A stretch of 64,000 nucleotides of DNA from Phoronis australis (lineage: Eukaryota > Phoronida > Phoronidae): contig NMRA01000486.1 in assembly GCA_002633005.1 (NCBI GenBank), forward strand, positions 121,251 through 185,250. Reading direction: 5' to 3'. How positions within the stretch are numbered: the stretch's first letter is position 1; every line of letters begins with the position of its first letter. The notes beneath the pieces are model-generated. The model was given only the letters and a program-made list of their open reading frames with translations, made no database searches and was not told where the DNA came from. The position numbers and the translations under genes are program-made. Shown piece after piece: positions 1 to 12,312 of the stretch.

Positions 1-560
1 GCTAGTCACATGAATGTTATCGTGTTTGACAAACTACCACTTTAGATAGAGTTTTGAACGGGCTTTCAGATGATAATTTTCAGTTTGCGCTACAACGTCT
101 ACTTTTTGAATTATTCGAGATTTTCGGATACCGTTGTGCCAATTCGGTCACGCAGCTGGCTGGCTTTGTTTTGGTTATGCCTAGTTAACCCAGACTGACC
201 CAGCCAGCAGTGTCCTACTGTGGCATAGCTCTCTGTAGACTGTACAATTCCAGGGCAAATACTTATTGTAAACATAACTTTGCTTTGCAGACTGTCACAT
301 AGCGCCACCTATTTTAGAATGTGGGAACAGACATGACTCGTCCGTCATGCTGGGCCATCTATTGTTCTTTATTGTAGTTGATTGTCTGCTCTCTATTTGA
401 TTTCTTCGCTAGTCACATGAATGTTATCGTGTTATCGCCGCCGTGATCGTCTTGATTGTCGTCGTCTCCCTCATCGTCGTCTTTTCGATTAGTTCCGCCA
501 AGTGTCGCTCCTCCGAGCGCTCTCGTTATTTTTTGTTTTCTGTAAATGTGTAATGCTTTG
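1..560. repeat. Interspersed repeat fragments (family also at 4590-6840)
   Basis: The block starting at about 3 (CTAGTCACATGAATGTTATC) returns at about 409, so the segment is internally duplicated. Bases 35-130 (TTTAGATAGAGTTTTGAACG and onward to GAGATTTTCGGATA) match 5437-5526 with scattered changes. Bases 455-520, a CGTC/ATC-rich run ending in TCCGCCAAGTGTCGCTC, match 5700-5755 and 5870-5912. No reading frame of interest is present. This is a dispersed repeat with shuffled modules; the class is unknown. Confidence 0.6.
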
Positions 561-1181
561 CCATTCATATGAAATTTTTATCGTTTTTGGGCTGGTACCG
601 TAACAAACCTCTTGAAACTAAAACTTGACATTCAATTTGAATTGTTTTTGTGCGAGACAATACTGGGAAAGATACTTCTGAAAAAGTTGGCTTCTCATTA
701 TCTGAGAATTTACTACCATACTTATTCAAGTTGATGACCAAGTTTGATTTAACGCTGACCCGGGAACTTGTAAATTTTCACTTTTCATTTCCCATGCTCG
801 GCTTTAAACACCTAGACCTGATGTAGACAAGGGGACAAATTGTTCGCAACATATTTCCACGCCTTACTGAAAAAGATATATTTCTAGACCCTATAATTGT
901 TGCTTCAAAATTCCATATATTTTCCACGAGAATTATAAGACCACCAAAGACATTACGATGAATGCTGAACAGCGGTTCAACCGCGACATAGTTCTACCAT
1001 CCACAAACACGTATGTGTTACAACTTCTTTATCTGTGTTCGTTAAAAACGAATTGTAGAAAGAGTGTATTGGAGCGATCCAACGTTATAAACAACAGGTA
1101 AGTTGTAATGCCCGACTCGATTGTGCTTTTCGTGAACCTTCTAATTCTGTAGAATTTATTGGGTTTAAATATAAACAATAA
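561..1181. other. Non-coding, nothing recognised
   Basis: AT-rich sequence with no long open frame, no tRNA-like structure and no clear repeat. It may be intergenic or intronic. Confidence 0.5.
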
Positions 1182-1411
1182 TTGCAGGCGGTCTGATACA
1201 CGTTGTACCAGACGTGTGCAGGCCTCGCATGTGGGCCCATTGCACTGATCACCTGGAAATATTTTTATGCTTTATTAATATAAGGTTAAAACCGAGCTGA
1301 GGAGCTGGAAACCTGGCTCAAGGGTTTAGCAGTGTGACCTGGTGGGACTTGAACCCACGACCTCGAGTAAAGAAAGCGGGCACTTATCAACCAGGCCACT
1401 CTGCCTCCTCA
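1182..1411 (-). mobile_element. tRNA-derived SINE, copy 1
   Basis: Read on the minus strand from 1411, the element begins with a tRNA-like head (GAGGAGGCAGAGTGGCCTGG, an A-box-like stretch). A good B box follows (GGTTCAAGTCCC, with the T-arm inside CGTGGGTTCAAGTCCCACC). After about 85 bp comes a non-tRNA body containing CCTTGAGCCAGGTTTCCAGC, AGGTGATCAGTGCAATGGGC and a 3' tail with CAGACCGCCTGCAATTATT. The body matches the copy at 8875-9115, which shows it is a dispersed element and not a functional tRNA gene. SINEs of this type carry an internal RNA polymerase III promoter and depend on LINE machinery in trans. Confidence 0.8.
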
Positions 1412-2609
1412 CTTATTGGGGTAACTAAATAGACTTGTCGAAAAAGAGCTGTACGATATAAATTTTATGTTGCGCGGTGTTATTGAATTGTAAATTTAGC
1501 CACCGAAAGAAGTTTCATATATGAATGTTGTGTTGACGTTCAAGACATCTCACCATTCACTAAAAAGTAGTTCCATTGTCAGACAATGCGGAATTTTCAT
1601 GTTTATTGCCCTCACTGCCGAGTCGGTAATGAACTACTGAAGTTGCTGATAAAAGCATGTCAAGTTTATAGTCCCTGCAACCTCTGAGATTCTATCACAA
1701 TCATTTCACATTATGTGAAACGTACCAACATGAACTGACTCTTCAATAACGTTTTGCGAGTTTCGGGTGATTGTACATCAGCGCTACAACTTCTACCAAT
1801 AACTTTGACAGAACGTCGCTTTGATCCCCATTACACCGATATTTCAGCGAGTACCGAAGCTTGGATTTTAAATCCTACTATTTTAGCGAAGTTTCACTTG
1901 CAGATTAACTACCGAAGTTAAGCTTTCCCACTTACTGAAACTTAGGTAAAAGCGAAGGTTTGACTGTAATGGGAAAGCACCATTTCAAGTCATAACAAAT
2001 ACGGTCACACTTGTATTTGTTGTCCGATTGCTGTTGTTAAAATAGTCTACACCTGCATTGGTTGTTGTGCAGGATGGATATGTGAATACTTAATTAGTAA
2101 GAAAAATGACCTCAATAATTATTCCCTTGTTCCAACTACTATTAACAATAATTATTTTGTGTAAATTGACACTGCATGGATTATTTTGAAGTAGTTCTGG
2201 TCAGTCATATCAAGAATTACATTTTCTGTATTTCTGTCACATAAAAATGTAGTGTGACACGATACCACACAAAAGTAATCGGACAAAATACCATTTCCTA
2301 GTCGCGATGACCAATTCTTTTAACAGCAAAAATGACCGGTAATGACTATTTTAGTGGCAAAACTATGATAAGAGAATAGCTTAGCCACCTTTTTCATTCC
2401 CATTACTTCCCCTTAATTATGGGTCATCAGGGGAGACTACTCTGACTAAGAATTTGGCTTCCACTCAGTCATCCTGAGGAGCGAGTCATTTTGTCTGAAT
2501 ACTTTTGGCTTGTACTGTAAATGTATATCACTTAAACTAATAGACAGATTTTGTCTAAAATTTTATATCCATTGTGAATGTTCAGTTAGTGTTTAAATAT
2601 GCAATTTGG
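1412..2609. other. Non-coding, nothing recognised
   Basis: AT-rich DNA without convincing ORFs or repeats that I can match elsewhere in the window. Confidence 0.5.
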
Positions 2610-2723
2610 GCAATAGTCTCCTACAGGGGTCCTTTAGTTTTGAGTACCAGTTTGATGCCTATTTTTCAGTGGACAAAACTGGTTCTCAAGATGCGAGACA
2701 CTTGTAAGTGACTTAATTACTGC
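2610..2723. mobile_element. Hairpin MITE, copy 1 (diverged)
   Basis: Starts GCAATAGTC like the copies at 59176 and 59587. It contains the shared core TTTGAGTACCAGTTTGATGCC ... TTTTCAGTGGA(C)AAAACTGGTTCTCAAGATG. The arms (GAGTACCAGTTT and AAACTGGTTCTC) are inverted repeats that can fold into a hairpin. The outer parts have diverged from the better copies. It has no coding capacity. Confidence 0.7.
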
Positions 2724-2781
2724 GATTGAGTTGAATGTTCCCTTACTTCTGGAAAAATGTGATTTTATTTTTTGAAATTTC

Positions 2782-3216
2782 TCACAAGAAACAGAAAATT
2801 GCCTCAATGGGACAGTGCTCTCTAGTTGTCTGGCGATGACCTTTAATCAATATTTTATTGTTTGCTGCGTGGTAGTCAACCGTTGAGATTTTGAGGATGG
2901 CAATTTTAAAGCTGCATTTTGTGGCTAAAAACAAACTGAACCCTTTACTCTCATACAATTCACATGTCTCCATAATATTCCTTACCATGATCAGATTCTG
3001 TTTTTGTAGCAACATTAAAACATGAAGACCATCAACAAGTTTATTGCTTTGGCCAATTCTGAAATTGCGAATTTGGAAACCTTGTACATTGCTCGTGTCT
3101 TGAGGGGGTAACAAAAATGGACTCTTATCACGGTCAAGGAATATTATAAGATGATTTTCTGAGAGAAAGCCCAGTTGATTTTCCTTTTTTAGCCAGCTGA
3201 ACAGAACATAATGCAA
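2782..3216 (-). CDS. Uncertain 144-codon open frame
   Basis: This is the longest open frame in the first 4 kb (minus strand, 144 codons). I recognise no domain or family. It has no obvious coding bias, no signal peptide, and no visible splice partner. In DNA this AT-rich a frame of this length can occur by chance, so it is listed only as a possibility. It could also be a decayed exon of an element. Confidence 0.12.
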   Translation of the reverse strand: MHYVLFSWLKKENQLGFLSENHLIIFLDRDKSPFLLPPQDTSNVQGFQIRNFRIGQSNKLVDGLHVLMLLQKQNLIMVRNIMETCELYESKGFSLFLATKCSFKIAILKISTVDYHAANNKILIKGHRQTTREHCPIEAIFCFL

Positions 3217-4589
3217 CTTTAATAGTTTTTTTTAATTTAAAACAATGAATGATTGCCCTAGCTAATTTGAAGTCTGATAGTTACTGCTTGAAATGTATAC
3301 TTCAAAGCACCGTCAAGGAACTTTAATTGTGTACCCCATAGAGGTTTGTCTACCACAGGCAGTAAAAATACAGTGACCAGTGAAGGCGGTGGGAGTGAAA
3401 AGCTCACCCGTCTATCAGCCACTTGGATGGCACGAAGCAGAAATTGCCAATGGACGACTCCGTCTTATAGACATGACCACTTACTAGCATATGATCCTAT
3501 AATTTGAACTCATTAGTTTTTTCATTTCTACATGATATTGCCTCATCTGTTCCCTTGACTACAAAATCAGAAATCTAGAGTAGACACAATACCTGTGTCA
3601 CTCGTATTTAACTTCTCAGGTATGTATCTTGGGACACCTACCTGAGATGATTCTGCAAAGCCAAATTACTGTCAAGAGGCGATGTCTGACCATATCTGTG
3701 ATAAACCTGTGCAGGTACAGTACAAGTCAAAAGTTTTCAGACAAAATGACCCTGAATTTCCCGACATGATGACTGTACAGAAACTCCTGAATTCGACATC
3801 AGAGTAGTCTTCTCTAATGATTGAGAATAAACTCGAGGGGAACTGAGGAAGGTTAGTAAGCTGGCTAAGCCATTCTGTAGTTACAATTTTCTTCTGATCA
3901 TAATTATTATCAGTCATTTTTACAGTCAAGAAAATATACATCATGCCGTGGAAATGGTATTTTATTTGATTACTTTTGCCTTGTACTTTAAGCCACCTTC
4001 ATGAGTAGAAACCTCAGAGGAGGCAAACCTAGGTCATGACCTCAAGCAACACTCCAATGGGAGACCCCAAATTGTTATACTAGGCATCTGATTCCACTCC
4101 CATTTCTACCTAAGAGGTTCAAAGGATTGATTCAATGAACTGTAGTATCACCTGCAAATTTTGTTTTGGTCAAGCATTATTAGTAGCCTACAACAATTAA
4201 TAACATCAAGATGGCTTATCACTTACGGTATATCCAAATCTTGAAGATGAATTTTCGAACTGTTTAGCTTACTAAGACGCAGGATTGGAATTAGGTTTTT
4301 ATTCTAATGCAGTAAAGCTCATAATATCCCTTACTGAATTAGGGTTAATATTTCTGTTATCAACAAGAACGTCAAAACCATCAGCGACTCAAGAAAACGC
4401 TTCAGAGTTTATTGGGGTTGGCCAACCCTAAAGTTGCAGATTCGAAAATGACGAGTGTTCATTGGTAACAGAAATTGAATCCTAACTACAGTAAGGAAAA
4501 TTATAATTATAGTAATTGTAGTAAATGGATGAACTCAATTTTTCATTTTTTATCACCTGACTAGGGCGAAATGCAGCTTTATGTTTTGC
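3217..4589. other. Non-coding, nothing recognised
   Basis: No convincing ORF, RNA or repeat seen. Bases 3300-3420 and 3990-4090 are ordinary mixed-composition sequence. Confidence 0.5.
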
Positions 4590-6840
4590 GGTGAGTCTCC
4601 CAGGGGGTGTGGATACTCGTGTGGTGTCAATGGTGATTAGTATTTCATTACTTGGGAAAATTTTTTCCCAAATATGTTGCCACTTTCTTTATGTTTTTTT
4701 GTTGTTTTTGTTACTTGGCGAAATAAATTTCGCTAAGTATGTTGCTCTTCCACTAAGTTTGTTTTTTTTTGTTTGTTCGACAATACAGGTCGCAATTTTC
4801 GTCCGATCATCACGAAATTTACACGCAACACGTATTTCCGGAAGTACTGGAATCCTATTGTTTTTCGTCAAAATCGGATCCAAGATGGCGGCTGTGGCGG
4901 CCATTTTGTTTTCATTTAAAGGTTCAAATGCTTCTGGAGGCTACAATTTTTTACGTAAAAGGCTAAGAATCGGCACAATAAATGGACCGGAAGTTTGCTA
5001 CAAGTATACCGGAAATTGTTTACTTCCGGTTAAAGATGGCGGAAATATCGGCGATCGCGCATGCGCACCTCGATTTTGGCCTAAAAACGTTTTCTCCTTT
5101 AGAGGGCGCATTATAAGACGAATTCCTTCGACTTTTTGCAGGTATTAGTTTCTTATGACATGCCTTTATACAAAGCCGAAAAACCGGAAGTTGCTTTCAA
5201 GATGGCGGATCTGGCGCATGTTGACCCATTTTCAGTCGTGCTGGAGTGCGATTTTAAGCGGAAAGAGACAAAGACATGATTTTTTGCATGTGGATTCTTT
5301 GAAGCATATTCTTTCAAATGGCTTCTAACATTTTTTTCTCAGACTTACCGTTTTTGAGTTATTTGACTTTGAATTTCTTAAAAAAACGCAAATTTCATTT
5401 TTTTCGAAAAATTTACGGAAATAGGCGATACCATCGTTTAGATAGAATTTTGAACGGACTTTCAGAAGATGTTTTCCATTTTTCGCTAGGACGTCTACTT
5501 TTCGAGTTATTTGAGATTTTCTGATAACGCTGTTCCTTTGTTGAGCACTCTTGCTGCATTGATGTTGGTTTATCTTCTATTGAACTAGACTGCAGCCTAT
5601 TTCTTATTGATTTATGACATCTAACTTCGTCATATGAATGTTGTGATGTTGTTCATCATCACCACCACCATCATCATATTTGTCATCATCGTCATCATCT
5701 TTGTCATCATCTCCGTCGTTGTCTTTTCCGTTAATTTCGCCAAGTGTCGCTCAAGACTGTAGCCTTTTTCTTACTGATTTCGGACTTCTACATTCGTCAT
5801 GTGTATAATATTATTACTACATTTGTTCATCCTCGCCACCATCGTCGTCATATTCGTCATCTTCATCGTCATCTTTTTGGTTAATTTCGCCAAGTTTCGC
5901 TCCTCGGAGCGCTTTCATTTTTTTGTTTTTGTTTTGTTTTTTTTTTTTGTCCGCACTGTACAAGTCGCATTTCTGAACAGATTCACATGAAATTTTAACA
6001 TGAGATTGTCCGGAATAGCTCGAAGCCTATTGTTTTTCGTGAATATTGGATCTAAGATGGTGGCTGTGGTGGCCATTTTGTTTCCAAAAATATACAAAAA
6101 GTCACTAAAATACAGTTATTTTCGGGTTTTCTCCAAAATTACAATTTATGATTCTAGTTTCTTACCTATCGATATGCTAAGGTTCAAGTTGATCACTGTC
6201 AAGATGACGGAAATTTCTGCCATTTTGTAAGGATAACCAAGTTTTCGGCCAAAACACGTTTTTTCTCTTTCAGGTCTCGTTTTACAGTTTATTAGTTTTA
6301 TGTTCTAGGGCATTAGTTATGTGTCTATATTAAGCATTTTTTGTCCAAATTTTTTCCACTTCCTGTTCAAAATGTCGGCGTAACTGAAAAACGTGATAAC
6401 TCGGTTTAATCAGATGTGCTTGAAAACGGTATTAGCTATGATTACAAAAATTTGCACCGACATTCTCCAACTTAAGCCCTTTTGAATGACCAGAGCAACT
6501 TTTCTCTCAGACTTACGGTTTTCGAGTTATTTTTAATTAAATGGCAAAAAAATTCAAAATTTGCTTTTTTTAGTGGCGCCATCTATTGAAAAGCCACATT
6601 ATTTAGTCGATCAACATGAAACTTTTTTAGATTTATTATTTGAAGGTGCTGTGTACACATGCCATTTTTTGTTGAAATCATATCCAAGATGGCAGACATA
6701 GCGGCCATTTTGTTTTGCATTTTTCATCTGATTGACTTGAAATTTTGGTAGAACATTGGTTTCAGCCATGGCTTGAAACAAACTGTTTTGGGTCAAAATC
6801 GGATCAAAGATGGCGGCCATGGTGGCCATTTTGATTTTTG
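4590..6840. repeat. Complex interspersed repeat region with repeated AAGATGGCGGC modules
   Basis: The region has several copies of a module made of a GTCAAAATCGGATC-like stretch, then CAAGATGGCGGC, then GGCCATTTTGTTTT. They are at about 4868-4912, 6030-6080, 6676-6712 and 6788-6832. A second module (TTTCGCCAAGTGTCGCTC plus GTCATCATC-rich DNA) is at 5640-5755 and 5820-5912. A third (TTTGAACGGACTTTCAGA to GATTTTCTGATAACG) is at 5440-5530. Modules one and three each carry text reading as a quoted stretch of spacer with poly-T runs. The 185-codon frame at 4591-5148 is a by-product of this repeat and shows no domain. The element class is unknown. Confidence 0.6.
4836..5210. promoter_or_regulatory. 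NRF1/ETS/YY1-type motif cluster, possible promoter
   Basis: Four ETS-type sites are visible: TTCCGGAAGT at 4836, ACCGGAAGT at 4986, ACTTCCGGT at 5022 and ACCGGAAGTT at 5183. A perfect palindromic NRF1-type site (CGCGCATGCGCA) lies at 5056. YY1-type sites (AAGATGGCGG) are at 4882, 5033 and 5200. This trio is typical of CpG-type housekeeping promoters in animals. The block lies inside a repeat region, so it may instead be the internal promoter of an element, or decay of one. No transcript start or downstream first exon could be identified. Confidence 0.35.
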
Positions 6841-8874
6841 AAAACCAAACCGCCTTTTGTGATTGAACATGTGTGCCCAGGTAAATATGTACATAGAAAT
6901 AATTTTTTACATAAGCAATCAATGAAGAACAAAAAATACCAACATGAGGAGTTCAAATGATCACACAAAACCCAAAAAGTACCATCATTTCCACGCAAAG
7001 TTAACAGCCTAACACAATCTCCCACTCAAAGGCATAGGCCTATGTTTGGTTTAGTTTCGGTCACTTTTAAATTGAGATTTTGAATTTTGGCACATTTCTC
7101 ATCTCTTGCCAAATTTCAAAGATTTTGGGGTCCACATTACCTGTCCAAGATAGCATTTAAATTCCCTTAAATTCAAATAGATGGCGTTACAATCGGTTAC
7201 AAAGTGTACGTCAAAAATGGTCAATTGACTGCATTTAGGTGCACGAAGTTGTTTTTGTTTTTGTTTTACGTCATGTTACCTTTTTGTCTTGGCATCTAAA
7301 TTTTCCCAAGTATTTGCTCTCCGAACACCGGTTATTTTTGGTATTTAATTGGAGGTTGGCAACTTCAGAACTAATAATTCTTGTAATTTTTGTGAAATAG
7401 GTCCATATTTTAAACTGAGGTTTCTTAGCAAACTAGACATTGGTATGGATGTTCTTTCTAAGTATTGATAGATCTGATTTTTGACCCGGTACATGCACTC
7501 CAAACCCATTATATGTACAGAACCTGCCAGGGTTGAGTTTCGGTACTTGTTCTTTTCTTTGAGACAAAAATAATTTTTGAAATGAGCTTTTTTCTGTTGG
7601 AAGGGCTTGATACATAACTACAGATTCTCAAATTTTTCCACTGTTTAAGTTGGCTTAAAAGCAAAGCAAAACTTTCGAACATTTATTTCACTGATAATTT
7701 TTTTTTCTCATGTTGTTTCTTAAAGTATTGTGGAGTGCGTGTAACCAGTGCACAGGGTTGGCTCAACTTGACTGTTGGTTAAAACCAGTGATCACCCTCG
7801 CTGTACAGTCAGACACACTCATTAGAGGTCCCCTGTGACTTGACACTGCTGCTAAATACTTTATGGAAACTAACTGTAATAGGCATGCAACTACCAGTGA
7901 GATATTGAAGTAGTAAGAATTCCCCTCAGATGCCATGCTGTTTTTATGACCATCTTTTAGTGTTTGTTTGTGAACAAATGCATAATGCTAGTAATTAGCG
8001 CTGTCTCCAACAGAAGATTTATCTTTGTCAGAACATGTAATCATCCATAGTGTGTACAATAGAATGTTGAGAACGTTCCTATTAACCTATACTGCTATCA
8101 ATTCCCGCCCCTCAATGTCCACATAAAACGCTACATCGGATTTCCCAACCTGCAACTATGATTTTTTCTTATCCATTCAAATTATGGTAAAGTTTCCTCA
8201 AATTCGAACAAAATTTATAACCAAAATTGTCATTTTTTATTTTTCAAATGTTCACTATATTGACATAAATTTTCAGAATTTCATTGTACGTTGCTGATGA
8301 CAGCTGTACCATTTAAAGTTTTCTTCTCGTCTACTGTTGTTGAAAAGTTTGATGAAATAAAATTTCAGTTTTCCGCCACATTGTGTTCTAATTTGAAGAA
8401 GCTTTACCATGCAATCAGCTCTGTCCACAGCTTCTTTTGTTTAGAGATTATTGAACGGAGATAGGGACCAGTGATAACCAATACCCGTTCACGTGTTCAC
8501 GGTGAACATTGCCCCTCCATACCCTCAGGAACTTTTTAGTTTTGAATTTCAGCAGCCAGATCAGTAACTCTAAATATCTGAATCTGTCTTGTGATAGCAT
8601 TGCGTAATACCAGTATTGGGAAGTATCACTGCTATCCTGACTTAAGCTTTGCTGTTTACTATGTACACGTAGAAAATTATTATTATTGTTCAGTATCGTC
8701 CAAAACTGTCAATTCCATTATTGAGTGCAGTCAAGATATGAATACCTCTATTCTGTGACTAGGTATATGAACACGAAGTAGGATATTAGTATAATAATTT
8801 ATACAATGGTTTCATTACATATCATATGAGTTGTCTCTCAACTTTAGAAATTGTTTCACCAAATGTTCATTATA
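6841..8874. other. Non-coding, nothing recognised
   Basis: No gene, RNA or matched repeat found. Short open frames here show no domain and look like chance. Confidence 0.5.
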
Positions 8875-9115
8875 GAGGAGTCATTGTTGCCTAGTAGGAT
8901 AAGTGTCTACTTGCTTTACTTATGGTTTGGAGCCCGCCAAGGCACTTTGCTAGACCCTTGAGTCAGATCTCTAGCTCCTCAGATTGGTTGTTTTATCTGA
9001 CTACGTATTAGTAAAGCATAAAAATGGCTCCAGGTGATCAGCGCAATGGGCCCACATGAGTGGCCTGCTCACGCCTTGTACACCGTGTACCAGACTGCCT
9101 GCAGTTATTTTTTAT
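8875..9115 (+). mobile_element. tRNA-derived SINE, copy 2
   Basis: Plus-strand copy of the element at 1182-1411. The tRNA-like head (GAGGAGTCATTGTTGCCTAG) is more decayed and its B box is degraded (GGTTTGGAGCCCGCC). The body is well kept: CCTTGAGTCAGATCTCTAGC, TAAAGCATAAAAATGGCTCC, AGGTGATCAGCGCAATGGGC and CCAGACTGCCTGCAGTTATT. Conservation is stronger in the 3' body than in the head. Confidence 0.8.
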
Positions 9116-9249
9116 AAACTGTTCATAATACGGTAATAATTTGATAAGTTCACGGTACTATGTGGCAGACAAGTAGAATTCTGTTTTATCAACTTTTTAA
9201 ACAAAATTATTGTTCAACTTATTTGTACATATCGTAGCTACCATTGAAC

Positions 9250-9405
9250 AGACTGAAAAATCCAAGTATTTGTAAGGCTATAGTCTTACTACAGTTTAAC
9301 TCTAGTAAGCGTAAAAGTGTAGTATTACTAGTCTTTATACTACAGTCTTACTCTAGTAAGAGTATAGTGATGTCTTATTAGTCTTACTGTAGTAAGAGTG
9401 TAGTA
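9250..9405. repeat. Short palindromic repeats around CTTACTCTAGTAAG
   Basis: The stretch contains several imperfect palindromes: AACTCTAGTAAGCG, CTTACTCTAGTAAGAG and CTTACTGTAGTAAGAG. They are separated by related ACTACAG/TAGTATTACTAG words. Each can form a small hairpin and together they form a cruciform-prone block. Confidence 0.55.
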
Positions 9406-10276
9406 AGTCTTTCAATTTGGAAACTGCAAAGTGGTAGTTTTGCCAATTATTTTTATTTGAAACTGAAGACTTTTTCACAGCAGAATGTACGGTACTGTAA
9501 AATTTGCCTGAATTTGTCATTTCTATTTTGTTTAGCATATCTCTACTGTTATTCCAGTTGATCATTTTGGCATTCACATGTATTTTGAAATCCCAGAAAT
9601 ATTTCATAAAAAATACTCGATTTAAATTCCACAAACGGTCATGTCCACAAAAAATTCATGAATACTGGAAAGTAGGGTCCCCCCTATTGGTAAACACTGA
9701 CACTACAGAAAACGATCGTAATTTTAATTGAATCAACAAATTACATAGGCCATGAATAATTTTTCTGGACCAGCGAAATTTGGTGAAACTCAAAATCCTA
9801 GCAAATCCGTGTCCCAATGTAAAACTTTTTCCTAATAAAAGTGTGCGTACAGAAGTGCAGATTATAAAAAAGCCTAAAACTGAATTCTATAAGTTTTCTA
9901 CTTGGAGAAAATATATAGTACTTTTACCGATTTAAAATCTACAGATTTTGTAGATATTTGGTTTAATATACAAACTAGTCTATAAAGTCCTCTAACATAA
10001 TCTGAACAAGCAATTTAGGTGTTGAGGAAATATAACCCAATTACTGGTGAAATTGACTCCTTCATGAGAAGCTTGTCTGTCTGGCACAATCGTCAGCATT
10101 TTCGCCACTGATGTGAACCTAGACGAAATGTGAATTGGTTACAGTATGCATTAAGTCTGCCCGTTACCTATACTTTGTAATAGTCACCTGTCTGAGGTCC
10201 AGCTTGTGATGGCAGTCAGCTCTGTTGATAGTCGCGCATGAATGTCGTCTATTGGCACTTGGCAGTGATTGGATGG

Positions 10277-10277
<1 letters not shown>

Positions 10278-10332
<55 letters not shown>
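10278..10332. repeat. (AT)n microsatellite
   Basis: An uninterrupted AT dinucleotide run of about 55 bp. Confidence 0.97.
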
Positions 10333-10334
<2 letters not shown>

Positions 10335-12020
10335 GTTCCAACAATCCGATCCACTTGTTTTTCAAGGCCACCAGGGATTGTGTCATGAACGAGTCTGAAT
10401 CTGATGACGCTGGCTCACTTCTCAATTGTTATGTCTCACCATTTCTGCCTGTTTCCTAACACGCTTTCAACCAACGCTTCTTACTAACCAGATTGTAACT
10501 CAAATATTGCAATGTTGTTTTATTGATGTCAACTATTTACGTATTCACTGCTACACTAGTGTGTATTGGTGCTCTCTTATGTGTAATTGGTACTGCGTTC
10601 CCTATGGTGCCAGTCAACACTTTTTCGTGATTTTTCTTTCCCTAGGCAATACTAACTCCAGGAAAGCGATTTTTTTCTCTTTTCAACAAAATCAAAAAAT
10701 ATGTAACATATGCAGCTGTTGACTCTTCATAAACCTTGCCTACAGTCTAAAATACAGTCTCGTTTGAAGTACTTGTTTTGTTTTTATGACTGCAAAATTG
10801 ATAGTTTTCTGGGAAACGACAAGAGCTGTGGTGGCACCATAAGTGGCAATTTCTCAGTGCATCCGTGTAGGTCTTCATGAAATTCGTTTGGGAGTTTCTG
10901 TACGATTGATGTCAATATTTGAATGGATCAGATTACCGCGGAAATCTTTGGAAAATGAACACCTCACATTTGGTATCTTTTGCATTACACGCCGTAGGCA
11001 CCACATATTGCTTTGCCTCTTGTTTCATTGTGTGACTGAAAAACTGAACAAATGTCACCACACATGGAGTCCGTCTCAAAAGCTCAGCTAATCCAGCGAT
11101 ATCTAATTACTGAATAAGATTGGCAGGAAAAGTTATTGAGTGCCACTAAAGTATAAGTCTAATTAACTTTTATTTGTCATTTCACTAAAGAGCAGACGTC
11201 TACATCAGAATTTTATTGTATAACTGAAGCAAGGGAGTGTATAACATATTCGATGTTGTACATGGTGGCTATCTCATTATGACCAAAACATTGGACAGTG
11301 TTTTTAGCATTCTGTTGAAAATATGCAGTTGCATAAATCGATGGCTAATACATTAGGGGTGTCTAACAAGGATGAAGCAATCAATCTCGATGGATTTTTG
11401 TGCCCGTTTAAAATGCATTTTCTTCTGGAATGGTACTGAAATGCATTTTGCTGAACGCGGGCTTGTATTTCAAATGAACGGTGTAATCTTGGAAACATCA
11501 TTTTAAAAGAATTAGATCTTGTGTCACATGCGATTACATTCATTTTCATTAACTTGAAAACAAATCTTAATGATGTTGTTTGTTAAATATATTGTGTTTT
11601 AGACATGAAATGGACATTTAATACATTAACCTGAATGTCTGACAAAGCGTTAAATAGAAATGGCTGTTATTGCTTGCAATTTTTTCTAAAGTGTAAAATA
11701 TTACTTCCGTAAGCTGTTGTCACTGTCAATCAAGCCTTTCTCACTTCCTGTTGACCAGGTAAGTGTGGAGTGGTTCCTAATGACGTCTGTGCGTCGTGTT
11801 GTATGATTGGACGTCCACTAAGAAAGCTTTATAAGATAATTATGCTTCTTGTCATTCCGCAGTGCATTAAAATCTGATTTAGAGCCATTTTTCAATGTAG
11901 CGATGACGTGATTTTTCAATGTAGCGATGACGTGATATGATATTGTACCTTATCGCTAGATGATGTTAGTGTTAGTTGGTTGGGCAGCATTCTTAATTGA
12001 ATTTTTTACTCTAACTTTCA
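10333..12020. other. Non-coding; one 24-bp tandem duplication
   Basis: No gene recognised. The word ATTTTTCAATGTAGCGATGA with its CGTG end occurs twice in tandem at about 11888-11936. Otherwise the DNA is unremarkable. Confidence 0.5.
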
Positions 12021-12312
12021 CTGCCACACATACTTTTCAGCGTGTTATCCAGTCACTGCCAAACACACCTTTCAGCGTGTTTATCCAGTCACTGCCAAAC
12101 ACACCTTTCAGCGTGTTTATCCAGTCACTGCCAAACACACCTTTCAGCGTGTTATCCAGTCACTGCCAAACACACCTTTCAGCGTGTTTATCCGGTCACT
12201 GCCAAACACACCTTTCAGCGTGTTTATCCAGTCACTGCCAAACACACCTTTCAGCGTGTTATCCAGTCATTGCCAAACACCTTTCAGCGTGTTTATCCAG
12301 TCACTGCCAAAC
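12021..12312. repeat. Minisatellite, 35/36-bp unit, about 8 copies
   Basis: The unit contains TTTCAGCGTGTTTATCCAGT followed by CACTGCCAAACACACC. Units differ mainly by a one-base change in length (GTTATCC or GTTTATCC), so the translation frame shifts between units. That argues against a protein repeat, even though long open frames cross it. Confidence 0.95.

Noticed and set aside
1330-1411. Functional tRNA gene
   Set aside because: The tRNA-like part has an A and B box but is followed by a shared non-tRNA body also present at 8875-9115, so it is a SINE head.
4591-5148. 185-codon open frame on the plus strand
   Set aside because: Lies in a repeat region, begins with hydrophobic poly-T-derived residues, has no domain, and is overlapped by equal frames on other strands.
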